A stretch of DNA of 8,707 nt from an uncultured bacterium (lineage in GTDB: Bacteria > Gemmatimonadota > Gemmatimonadetes > Longimicrobiales > RSA9), in assembly GCA_937995995.1 (NCBI GenBank), contig CALKIP010000334.1, positions 1 through 8,707 on the forward strand, written 5' to 3'. Positions 1 to 6,241 of the stretch are shown piece by piece; the stretch's first letter is position 1, and each line of letters begins with the position of its first letter. The notes below the pieces were generated by a model. It worked only from the letters and a program-made list of their open reading frames with translations, did no database searches and was not told where the DNA came from. The position numbers and the translations under genes were made by a program.

Positions 1-2
1 AG

Positions 3-89
3 CGGCCGGCCAACGTCATGTTCATCATGGACGCGCTGGTACGCGAATCGCCGCTTGGGACCGTACTGGGGCGGAACGGGAAGAAGTAG
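3..89 (+). CDS. 3' end of an unidentified protein gene (28 codons)
   Basis: This is the C-terminal tail of a gene that begins before the window. It reads RPANVMFIMDALVRESPLGT and then eight more residues, ending at a TAG stop at 87-89. The frame is chosen because nearly all its third codon positions are G or C and the amino-acid mix is natural, with a hydrophobic stretch followed by a basic end (GRNGKK). Frame 1 is also open here, running to 192, but encodes an Arg/Gly/Pro-rich shadow. The tail is too short for me to assign a family. It lies 95 bases before queE on the same strand, so the two could share a transcript, but nothing shown here proves a link to deazaguanine synthesis. Confidence 0.55.
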   Translation, partial: RPANVMFIMDALVRESPLGTVLGRNGKK

Positions 90-184
90 GAGGCCGTCGC
101 TGCCGGCGGGAACCGGCGGGCGTCGCCCGTGGGGGCTGCCTCGCGACAGCGGGAGAGCGCCACGTCGCCGGCGCATGAACAACG
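90..184 (+). other. GC-rich intergenic spacer before queE
   Basis: This spacer separates the upstream gene from queE. It contains a direct repeat CCGGCGGG at 103-110 and 113-120. A tight hairpin follows: CGGGC at 117-121 pairs with GCCCG at 125-129 around a GTC loop. No T-tract follows it, so it is at best a weak terminator. A five-codon reading frame (ATG at 175, TAG at 190-192) overlaps the queE start by 8 bases and is probably chance. No convincing promoter, preQ1 riboswitch aptamer or strong Shine-Dalgarno is visible. Confidence 0.4.
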
Positions 185-865
185 ATGAGTAGCACCCGAA
201 TGACCGACTTTCTTCGTGTAACCGAGATCTTTCACTCGATCCAGGGCGAGAGCACCTGGGCGGGGCTGCCGTGCACCTTCGTGCGACTGACCGGCTGTCC
301 GCTCCGTTGTACCTGGTGCGATACGGAGTACTCCTTCCACGGCGGCGAGAAGCGTACGCTGGACGAGATCCTGGAGGAAGTCGAGAAGATCGGGACGCCA
401 CTGGTCGAGATCACCGGCGGCGAGCCGCTGATCCATCGCAACGCCTTCCGCCTGGCCGAGCGGCTGCTCGAGCGCGGCTACACCGTCCTGGTCGAGACCT
501 CCGGCGCGGTGGATGTCTCGCCTCTCGATGAGCGCGTCCACAAGATCATGGACCTGAAGTGCCCGGGCTCGGGAGAGGAGGGGCGCAACCTGTGGTCGAA
601 TCTCGAGCACCTGACCGGGCGCGACGAGATCAAGTTCGTGATCAAGGACCGCACCGACTACGAGTGGGCACGCGAGGTGATCCGGGAGCGCGGCCTCGAT
701 CGACGCGTCCGTGATGGCTCCCTGCGCGCCATCCTCTTCTCACCCGTCTGGGACACACTGGATTTCCAGGAGCTCGCCGAGTGGGTGCTGGAGGACCGTC
801 TCCCGGTCCGCTATCAGATCCAGCTCCACAAGGTCATCTGGGGCGCGAACGTGCCCGGGGTGTAA
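185..865 (+). CDS. queE: 7-carboxy-7-deazaguanine synthase (radical SAM enzyme QueE)
   Basis: QueE converts 6-carboxy-5,6,7,8-tetrahydropterin to 7-carboxy-7-deazaguanine in the cytoplasm. This is the ring-contraction step of the pathway to preQ0, queuosine and other 7-deazapurines. The 226-residue length suits the family. The N-terminus has the QueE signature IFHSIQGES (residues 15-23), followed by the radical SAM cluster motif CPLRCTWC, with C38, C42 and C45 in CX3CX2C spacing. The SAM-contacting TGGEP is at 77-81. The protein ends in QIQLHKVIWGANVPGV, a tail typical of QueE. The start at 185 has no clear Shine-Dalgarno; the ATG at 200 (residue 6) is an alternative that keeps all motifs. 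No queC, queD or queF lies in the window, so the rest of the pathway must be elsewhere. The lipoprotein gene downstream is convergent. Confidence 0.95.
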   Translation: MSSTRMTDFLRVTEIFHSIQGESTWAGLPCTFVRLTGCPLRCTWCDTEYSFHGGEKRTLDEILEEVEKIGTPLVEITGGEPLIHRNAFRLAERLLERGYTVLVETSGAVDVSPLDERVHKIMDLKCPGSGEEGRNLWSNLEHLTGRDEIKFVIKDRTDYEWAREVIRERGLDRRVRDGSLRAILFSPVWDTLDFQELAEWVLEDRLPVRYQIQLHKVIWGANVPGV

Positions 866-888
866 TCTCCATCGAGTCTCCCGGGCAC
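851..888. terminator. 9-bp inverted repeat spanning the queE stop codon
   Basis: GTGCCCGGG at 851-859 is exactly complementary to CCCGGGCAC at 880-888. The 20-base loop contains the queE TAA stop at 863-865. The repeat sits between two convergent genes, so it could end transcription from either side. Neither flank has a T-tract, so a classic intrinsic terminator is not supported. The remaining gap to 949 also holds GATCCG (914-919) pairing with CGGATC (938-943) across an 18-base loop. Confidence 0.4.
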
Positions 889-949
889 CTTCGCGAAGCC
901 CCTCGTCATACCCGATCCGCAAGAAACGTTGTTCTCACGGATCCCGATC

Positions 950-1510
950 TCAGTCGGCGATCACGTAGAAGGAGAAGTGGGGCGTCACGAAGTTGAAGAC
1001 GCGCTTCTCCTGATCGACCTCCGTCGGCATGCGCTCCAGGAAGCTGCCGGAGGATTCGTCGACGTGCCACGCACTCAGGCCCTCCACCGGGAGGTCGACG
1101 CGGGCACAGTGGTCGTAGCTGAGCGCGACCGATACCGGCTGGTCGAACTCGAAGTGGTCCAGGTCGTTCGCGCGCAAGTCGACCTCGAGATAGCGAGAGG
1201 CCGGGGCGGTGATCGTGATCGTCGTCGGCTGCCGCACGGCGCCACTGGGCAGGGTCACGCTGTGGCCGTCCAGCTCGACCGTTCCGCCGTCCGGACCGAT
1301 CACCGCACTCGCCGAGCGGGTCTCCAGGGTCGGGCAACTGATCGGCGCCTGACTCCCCGGCCCACTGACGTCGACCGGATCGATGGAACTCGTATACGCG
1401 GGCCGAGTTTCGCTCGGTGCCAGCGGCGGCGCCTCCGAACAGGCGGACGCTCCGAGGGCGGTCAGAACGAGGATGGCAAGTCCAGGATCCAGCAACCTTG
1501 AGCGGGTCAT
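950..1510 (-). CDS. Secreted lipoprotein with a ZU5-like domain
   Basis: This is a predicted membrane-anchored exported protein of 186 residues and unknown function. The N-terminus is a lipoprotein signal peptide: basic MTRSR, a hydrophobic core at about 11-20, then ASAC with the lipidated cysteine at C24. The lipobox is relaxed because Ala replaces the usual Leu at -3. Residues 25-60 look like a flexible linker. From about 65 to 130 the sequence resembles a ZU5-type beta domain, with GPDGGTVEL at 72-80 and LPSGAV at 87-92, the run typical of bacterial surface proteins of this kind. The end (HFSFYVIAD, 178-186) looks like a final beta strand. The start is firm: AGGAGG lies five bases before the ATG. 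The TPR gene diverges 64 bases away. The role could be structural or adhesive; the sequence shows no catalytic motif. Confidence 0.8.
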   Translation of the reverse strand: MTRSRLLDPGLAILVLTALGASACSEAPPLAPSETRPAYTSSIDPVDVSGPGSQAPISCPTLETRSASAVIGPDGGTVELDGHSVTLPSGAVRQPTTITITAPASRYLEVDLRANDLDHFEFDQPVSVALSYDHCARVDLPVEGLSAWHVDESSGSFLERMPTEVDQEKRVFNFVTPHFSFYVIAD

Positions 1511-1526
1511 CGCTGCCTCCTAGAAT
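1498..1526 (+). promoter_or_regulatory. Sigma70-like promoter for the TPR gene
   Basis: TTGAGC (1498-1503) and TAGAAT (1521-1526) are separated by exactly 17 bases. They match the consensus hexamers at 4 of 6 and 5 of 6 positions. The predicted transcript start is near 1533, giving a leader of about 41 bases before the TPR start. The -35 lies within the first codons of the opposite lipoprotein gene, and the -10 covers part of that gene's ribosome binding site, so the two genes' expression may interfere. Confidence 0.5.
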
Positions 1527-1574
1527 GAGAGGAAGGGAGGGAATCCGGGGGACCCGCCGCACGGAGCAATATCC

Positions 1575-2456
1575 ATGCACACCGCTCGCCTCACGCTCGA
1601 CCAGGGCATCCATTTCGAAAAAAATGGGAATCTCCGCAAGGCGCTGGCCCTCTTCACGGCCGCCGCCACTTCGGCAACCAACGCCATCGTCGCGGCGGAG
1701 GCGATGCGTCGTAAATCACATGTTTTGCGACGGACGTGCGCCTGGCAGGAGGCGCTGGCCGCGGCCAGGATGAGCGCGGAGCTGGCAATCCGTGCGGAGC
1801 AGCCCGACCTTTTTGCGGAAGCGTTGAACGCGGAGGCCGGCGTCTATCTGAGTCGAGGCGACTTCGCGGCGGCGCGCCCGCTGCTCGAGCAGATCCTGCG
1901 CGTCACGGGCGACGACCGCATCGCCGGGATCGCGCTCCAGAACCTGGGCACGATCGCGGCCATGGCGAGGGAGTTCGACGTGGCACGGGAGAGATTCCTG
2001 AGCTCGCGAGAGCGGTTCGCGCGAGCGGGCTACCGCCGCGGCGAGGCGATGGCGCTCAACAACGGCGCGGCCATCCTGAACGACCAGGGCGAGTACGCAG
2101 CCGCTCTCGCCCTCGCCGAGCAGGCGATGATCGTCGCCCGGGATGTCGACGACTACGCCACGCGCGCCGTCGCCTCCCTGAACCTCGCCCAGGCACTGGC
2201 CGGCACCGGACGCTACGCGGAGGCGGAAGAGCTTGCGAGCCAGGCGTTCGGCCTCTTCGGCATCGAGGGCGATCGCTACCGCCAGATCGGGTGCCTCCGC
2301 CTGCTCGGCGACATCAACCGCTTGCAGGGCAGCACCGCCAACGCCATCCGCTGCTATGAGCGCGGCCTCAAGCTCGCCGAGACGATCGACGCCTCGATCG
2401 AGCGCGGCCTCCTCGAGGACCGCCTCTCGACGCTCGCCGGCGTGCCGGCGGCCTGA
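1575..2456 (+). CDS. Tetratricopeptide repeat (TPR) protein
   Basis: This is a 293-residue, all-helical repeat protein, probably cytoplasmic because it has no signal peptide or membrane segment. TPR proteins act as protein-binding scaffolds; no partner can be read from the sequence. Successive helix pairs are visible at about 7-32, 44-72, 83-108, 119-150, 157-189, 198-228 and 238-270. They show typical TPR positions such as ALNNGAAILNDQGEYAAALA (160-179) and LNLAQALAGTGRYAEAEELA (202-221). No enzymatic or DNA-binding domain is attached. The ATG at 1575 has GGAG eight bases upstream, which supports the start. Codons 15-17 contain a run of seven A (1618-1624), unusual in this GC-rich gene. It diverges from the ZU5-like lipoprotein gene and converges on the metallopeptidase gene. 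It could be a regulator or assembly factor, but that is open. Confidence 0.85.
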   Translation: MHTARLTLDQGIHFEKNGNLRKALALFTAAATSATNAIVAAEAMRRKSHVLRRTCAWQEALAAARMSAELAIRAEQPDLFAEALNAEAGVYLSRGDFAAARPLLEQILRVTGDDRIAGIALQNLGTIAAMAREFDVARERFLSSRERFARAGYRRGEAMALNNGAAILNDQGEYAAALALAEQAMIVARDVDDYATRAVASLNLAQALAGTGRYAEAEELASQAFGLFGIEGDRYRQIGCLRLLGDINRLQGSTANAIRCYERGLKLAETIDASIERGLLEDRLSTLAGVPAA

Positions 2457-2472
2457 GCCGGCAGCGCGGATA

Positions 2473-2488
2473 CGGCTCCGCAGAGCCG
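2473..2488. terminator. Perfect 6-bp hairpin between convergent genes
   Basis: CGGCTC (2473-2478) pairs with GAGCCG (2483-2488) around a CGCA loop, 17 bases after the TPR stop. The + side continues with a pyrimidine-rich but not T-rich stretch, so it would be a weak terminator at best. The rest of the 123-base gap has a tandem GAGCGCG repeat (2516-2529). A small hairpin, TGCCG (2574-2578) with CGGCA (2583-2587), covers the stop codon of the opposite gene. Confidence 0.4.
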
Positions 2489-2579
2489 ACTCTCATCTCT
2501 CAGAGCGGACCAAGGGAGCGCGGAGCGCGCAGAGGAGTGCAGCGCCCGCAGGTGACGACGGATCGGGACTCGGTGCCGG

Positions 2580-5018
2580 CTACGGCAGCGACAGGGACAG
2601 CGGTCCGTTCGTCGCGCACGCTCGGGGCGCGAGCGTCCAGCCGAGGGGAGTGTCCTCGGGTTGCACGCGGACCTCGCCCGCGGCCTCGGCCCGGGCGATC
2701 AACTCCTTCAGGAGCATGGTCGTGGGGTCGTCGGCACGCCCGGCGCCCGAGGGTACGCCGGCGAATCGGTGGGCGAGCCAGCTTCGCCCCTCCTCGCCGG
2801 CGATCTCCTGGGCATAGTGCAGGGCGAGGCCACGGGCCCGGGCATTGGCCGTGCGGGCGACCAGCCGACGACGCGCGATCTCCAGGTTGCGATCATACGC
2901 CGCCGCCGGGAGCTGGCACGCCCAGGCGTCGATCGCGGCGAGGGCCTCGTCGCGGGCGCGCTCGAGCGCTTCGAACGCCTCGCTGATCACGCCCGCCGCG
3001 GCGAGGTACGGCGTCGGGAGCGCGGTGAAGTCGACATCCTCGACGTCGCCTTCGGCCTCTTCCGACTCCGGCGCCACGGAGTCCGGCATGATGGGCGCGA
3101 TCTCCGGCAGCTCGGCGAGTCCCTCCGGCAGCTCGCTCTCGACGACCTGTCTGACGAGGTCGTAGGCGGTCAGGGAGCGGAACGGCCCGTAACCGCGCAG
3201 GAACGCCTCACGAGTCTCCGGATAGACCGGCGCGACCTCGTCGAGGATGCTGACCAGCGCGAGCCCCGCGGTCCCGGTGATGTCCGGCGGGAGCACGGTG
3301 CCGTAGCCGGTCAGCAGGTCGTCCTGCACCGACGAGAGATAGCCGTTCATCCTCCCCTCCCGCGCCAGGGAGACGACGACGAACCAATCGAGGCTGCGGG
3401 CGAAGACCTCCGCCGGCCGGCTCGCGTGCATCGGCGGCGTGGAATCGCCGGGCACGGGCGGCGCGAGTGTGGCCGTGGTCAGGCGACGCAGCGAGGCCGC
3501 GAGGCGGTCGTCGCCACGGCGCGTGGCGCGGTCCGAGCCGTAGTCGCCGCGGACACGGAAGCGGCGCAGCGCGACCTGCCAGTCGAGGTCGTGGGCGACC
3601 TCGTGGGCGATCGTACCCGCTCCGGTCTCGGGCGGCAGGTAGATGGCGCGCTGGCGCGGGTCGTGGATCGCGAGCGTGGCCGCCTTCGTCTGGCTGGCGG
3701 CGAAGCGGACGGTGAGGCCGCGCAGGTCGAGTGAGGGCAGCACGCGCTGCATGTCGGTCAGCGCCTCGTCGAGCATGCGGCGGTAGTACGGCCGCCACCG
3801 CGCGTCCACGCCCTCGAAGTCGACCGACGCGAGGCCGTAGCGGTCCTCGAGCTCTCGTGTCGACGGGGCGCCGTACCCCGGGAACCAGACGCGCTCCTGT
3901 GCGTACGGCCTCAACCCCACCGCCGCGGCGAGCGCCACCCGGCTCAGCGTGCCACCCACCGGCCCGCCGTCGGCGGCCATGGCGAGCTCCGCCGCAAAGC
4001 GCTCCTCGTTTGTCGCCCGCTCGATGAAGCGGCGCCGCGCCTCCCGACTCGCCTCGTCCCGAGCATATCGCAGGAGCTCGTTTCGATACAGGCCGACCGC
4101 GATGACGACGGGCGTCTGCGGCGGCGCGTCGAAAGTCTCTGCGATCTCGACGAGTCGGCTGGCGGCCGTGCGGCCCAGGATCGGCACTTCCCTGGCACGG
4201 CCGTCCCGGTCGCCGGCATCGGTGAGCCGCAGGGCGAGGCCCTGGATCGCGGTCGCCAGACGCGGCGCGAGCTCGATCGCCTCGTGCTCGGCCCTGAGCG
4301 GCAGCGTGGTCAGGAGCGGCTGCTCGACCTGGAACCGACGCTCCTCTCTCCACGAGGAGATCAGCGTGAGCGGGTCTCGGCCGGTCGCTTCGGCCGCCCG
4401 CACCAGCCGCTCGGCGTCCTTGCGCGCGATCTCGCGGTCACGCACCAGCGCCGCGGCCTGTGCCGCCAGCTCCGGCGCCCTGCGCCCGACGCTGCGCTCG
4501 GCCGCGGCCAGTGCGTACGCCAGCCGGACCGCCAACTCGCCGCTGCGCGGGTCACGCGCCTCACGGACCGCACTCTCGATCAACTCGAGGTGCTGAACGC
4601 CGACACCCGAGCGATAGCCGATCCCCGCGAGACCGACCCGGTCCAGCGCCGCGGCGTCGATGCGATACGCCTGCCCGTCCAGCGTACGCGCGAGGAGCGC
4701 CCGCGTCGTCTGCACACGCGTGGAGTCGTCGAGTCGGGGGTCCTGGAGCGCCTGGTCCATCAGGCGGAAGGGACTGCCGAGGCCGAGCCGCAGCCGCTCG
4801 AGGTAGCCGAGTGCGACCACGGCCTCCGTGGAGAGCGACTCCTCGGCACGCGCCTTCGCGACGAGCGCCTCGGCGTATGCCCGCCCCTCGGAGACCGCGC
4901 GTCCTGCATCCTGACCGATGGCGCCGGTCTCGACCCGCCCGCACGAAAGCACGAGCATGGCCGCGGCCAGGACTGCCAGAATCGATCGGTTGCGCAGACC
5001 CTTCATTGGGCGAGCCAT
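2580..5018 (-). CDS. Large lipoprotein with an HExxH zinc-peptidase motif
   Basis: This is an 812-residue predicted lipoprotein of unrecognised family. A signal peptide (basic residues at 3-11, hydrophobic 13-24) ends in LVLSC with the lipidated cysteine at C26. Residues 40-350 are mostly Ala/Arg/Leu-rich and look helical. The catalytic candidate is AHEVAHDLDW at 471-480, where HEVAH (472-476) gives two zinc ligands and the general-base Glu. E537 in RPAEVFARSLDW (534-545), about 61 residues on, fits the third ligand of gluzincin-type enzymes. An acidic linker (about 645-664) precedes a helical C-terminal part with C701 and C801. It probably works outside the inner membrane, on an unknown substrate. 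No Shine-Dalgarno precedes the ATG at 5018; the ATG at 5006 (residue 5) would also leave a good signal peptide. The HNH gene lies 106 bases upstream on the same strand. Peptidase activity is inferred from the motif only. Confidence 0.8.
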   Translation of the reverse strand: MARPMKGLRNRSILAVLAAAMLVLSCGRVETGAIGQDAGRAVSEGRAYAEALVAKARAEESLSTEAVVALGYLERLRLGLGSPFRLMDQALQDPRLDDSTRVQTTRALLARTLDGQAYRIDAAALDRVGLAGIGYRSGVGVQHLELIESAVREARDPRSGELAVRLAYALAAAERSVGRRAPELAAQAAALVRDREIARKDAERLVRAAEATGRDPLTLISSWREERRFQVEQPLLTTLPLRAEHEAIELAPRLATAIQGLALRLTDAGDRDGRAREVPILGRTAASRLVEIAETFDAPPQTPVVIAVGLYRNELLRYARDEASREARRRFIERATNEERFAAELAMAADGGPVGGTLSRVALAAAVGLRPYAQERVWFPGYGAPSTRELEDRYGLASVDFEGVDARWRPYYRRMLDEALTDMQRVLPSLDLRGLTVRFAASQTKAATLAIHDPRQRAIYLPPETGAGTIAHEVAHDLDWQVALRRFRVRGDYGSDRATRRGDDRLAASLRRLTTATLAPPVPGDSTPPMHASRPAEVFARSLDWFVVVSLAREGRMNGYLSSVQDDLLTGYGTVLPPDITGTAGLALVSILDEVAPVYPETREAFLRGYGPFRSLTAYDLVRQVVESELPEGLAELPEIAPIMPDSVAPESEEAEGDVEDVDFTALPTPYLAAAGVISEAFEALERARDEALAAIDAWACQLPAAAYDRNLEIARRRLVARTANARARGLALHYAQEIAGEEGRSWLAHRFAGVPSGAGRADDPTTMLLKELIARAEAAGEVRVQPEDTPLGWTLAPRACATNGPLSLSLP

Positions 5019-5124
5019 TACTGCCAGGGGATTTGATCCGGTGGCCCACCGCGCCGGGAGGACACGCTGCGCGGCGAACCACCACGTAACCTACGTCACG
5101 ACAAGCCGAAAGCCAAGACGACGC
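5019..5124. other. Spacer between HNH and metallopeptidase genes
   Basis: The spacer holds an exact short inverted repeat, ACGTA (5084-5088) and TACGT (5092-5096) around ACC. It lies about 70 bases before the metallopeptidase start and could be an operator. I see no convincing -35/-10 pair and no terminator with a T-tract, so I cannot tell whether the two minus-strand genes share a transcript. Confidence 0.3.
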
Positions 5125-5541
5125 TCAGTCGGTGGCCGCCTCGACGACCGCGCGTCGCAGCCGTGGCCAGACCGCGGTCGCGTAGCGCAGGAAGTTGGCG
5201 CGCAGGTCGGGGCGACGGGCGAGGAACGCCCACGCCGCCTCGCCGCCCTTCGCCACGTTGCAGGCGCGGCAGCACGCGACCAGATTCCCATCGGAATGGT
5301 CGCCGCCCCGGACCCGTGGCTGCACATGATCGAGCGTGAGCTCGTCGGCGGGGTAGGAAAGGCCGCAATAGACGCAGCGATGGCCATCCCGCTCGAAGAT
5401 CCGCTCGCGCCGGTTCCGGTTCCTGTTCTTGATCACCGATCGTCGAGGCACGGAGGTGATACACACCACGAGGGCCGGTAGTTCGCTCCGCCGCGTCCAC
5501 GGCGGCACCGTGGTCGAGCGGCCGAAGCTCCAGGTGGCCAT
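5125..5541 (-). CDS. HNH endonuclease family protein
   Basis: This is a small HNH-fold nuclease of about 138 residues if it starts at the ATG at 5541. The core is clear. CVYC (C56, C59) and CRAC (C91, C94) form a structural zinc site around LDHVQPRVRGG (70-80). H72 is the expected catalytic His, with N86 in GNLVAC and N95 just after the second zinc pair, an H-N-N type arrangement. A basic stretch (NRNRNRRER, 39-47) precedes the fold. Stand-alone HNH proteins of this kind are common in bacterial chromosomes and their targets are usually unknown; nothing nearby suggests a restriction system or phage. The start is uncertain. The ATG at 5541 has no Shine-Dalgarno; GTG codons at 5469 and 5466 are alternatives. 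The open frame also continues upstream to 5796, but that would overlap the Nudix gene. Confidence 0.8.
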   Translation of the reverse strand: MATWSFGRSTTVPPWTRRSELPALVVCITSVPRRSVIKNRNRNRRERIFERDGHRCVYCGLSYPADELTLDHVQPRVRGGDHSDGNLVACCRACNVAKGGEAAWAFLARRPDLRANFLRYATAVWPRLRRAVVEAATD

Positions 5542-5578
5542 CACAGGTGGAGAGCCGGCGCCGCGTCCAGCGGTGCGA

Positions 5579-5607
5579 TTGCCGGTCCACCCCCTGCAGG
5601 GTACTCT
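5579..5607 (+). promoter_or_regulatory. Candidate leaderless promoter for the Nudix gene
   Basis: TTGCCG (5579-5584) and TACTCT (5602-5607) are 17 bases apart. The second fits the TANNNT form of a -10 box and ends exactly six bases before the ATG at 5614, so transcription would start at or next to the start codon. No Shine-Dalgarno is seen upstream, which agrees with a leaderless message. Confidence 0.4.
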
Positions 5608-5613
5608 GTTGCC

Positions 5614-6210
5614 ATGATCGATGATCCCCGACTGGTACGACTCGGGCGCGCACTCGAGCGGCGGCCCGCGGCACGGCAGCCGCGCGAGCCGGGCGCAACG
5701 GAAGCGGCGGTCTCCCTCGTCCTGCGCCCACGCGACGAGCTCGAGCTGCTCCTGATCAAGCGGGCCGAGAACGAGCGTGATCCGTGGTCCGGCCACATGG
5801 CGCTCCCCGGCGGCCGGCGTGATCCCACCGACGACGATCTACAGGCGACGGCGACGCGCGAGACGTTCGAGGAAACGAGCGTCCCCCTGGTCCGCACGGG
5901 CACGCTCCTCGGAGCACTCGACGAGGTCCTGCCACGCAGCCGGGAGCTCCCGCGCATCCTGATCGCTCCCTACGTCTTCGGCGTCCCCGCCGACACGAAG
6001 GCGTCCACGGACGCGCACGAGGTGGATGCGGTGCTCTGGGTTCCGCTCCCCGCCCTGCGTGACCCCGGCGCGGTCAGCGAGATCCTGATCGAGCTCGAGG
6101 AAGGCCGCCGCAGCTTCCCCTCCCTGCGCTACCGCGAGTACGTGATCTGGGGCCTGACCCACAGAATCCTCACGCAGTTCCTGGAGATCGCGGACGAGTG
6201 TGGGGTGTGA
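5614..6210 (+). CDS. Nudix hydrolase, CoA-pyrophosphatase-like
   Basis: This is a 198-residue cytoplasmic Nudix hydrolase, a Mg2+-dependent enzyme cleaving a nucleoside diphosphate linked to another group. The strand LELLLIKRAE (43-52) leads into DPWSGHMALPGG (56-67). The Nudix helix follows: RRDPTDDDLQATA, then RETFEE (82-87) with metal-binding E86 and E87. The spacing, with an extra residue between GG and RE, matches the group often annotated as CoA pyrophosphatase. However, the CoA-specific UPF0035 signature is not evident, so the substrate is open. The usual Gly after EEX is replaced by Ser (EETSV, 86-90). The C-terminal half (about 95-198) fits the rest of the fold. The start rests on the ATG at 5614 with a candidate -10 box six bases upstream. 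The gene diverges from the HNH gene and converges on the GCS2 ligase gene with only 31 bases between the stops. Confidence 0.88.
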   Translation: MIDDPRLVRLGRALERRPAARQPREPGATEAAVSLVLRPRDELELLLIKRAENERDPWSGHMALPGGRRDPTDDDLQATATRETFEETSVPLVRTGTLLGALDEVLPRSRELPRILIAPYVFGVPADTKASTDAHEVDAVLWVPLPALRDPGAVSEILIELEEGRRSFPSLRYREYVIWGLTHRILTQFLEIADECGV

Positions 6211-6241
6211 GCGGCAGAGGTCGGGAGTCAGGCCGGCCCAC

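Noticed and set aside
175..192. Five-codon upstream reading frame overlapping the queE start
   Set aside because: It is too short and has no ribosome binding site; I could not support a leader-peptide role.
889..898. Perfect palindrome CTTCGCGAAG
   Set aside because: A 10-base palindrome without a loop is likely by chance in GC-rich DNA and has no partner site in the window.
906..1613. 235-codon minus-strand open frame
   Set aside because: It is Arg/Gly/Pro-rich, overlaps the ZU5-like lipoprotein gene in another frame and extends into the TPR gene. The lipoprotein frame has a strong AGGAGG, a signal peptide and a recognisable domain.
2661..3734. 357-codon plus-strand frame opposite the metallopeptidase gene
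   Set aside because: Long antisense open frames are expected at this GC content. The product shows no domain, and composition follows the complementary coding strand.
3208..4353. 381-codon minus-strand frame inside the metallopeptidase gene
   Set aside because: It is a shadow frame rich in Arg, Ala and Gly, lying wholly within the metallopeptidase gene, whose frame has a signal peptide and an HExxH motif.
5096..5731. 211-codon minus-strand frame over the HNH gene
   Set aside because: It is in a different frame from the CVYC/LDH/CRAC zinc and catalytic residues and is Arg-rich, so it is a shadow of the HNH gene.
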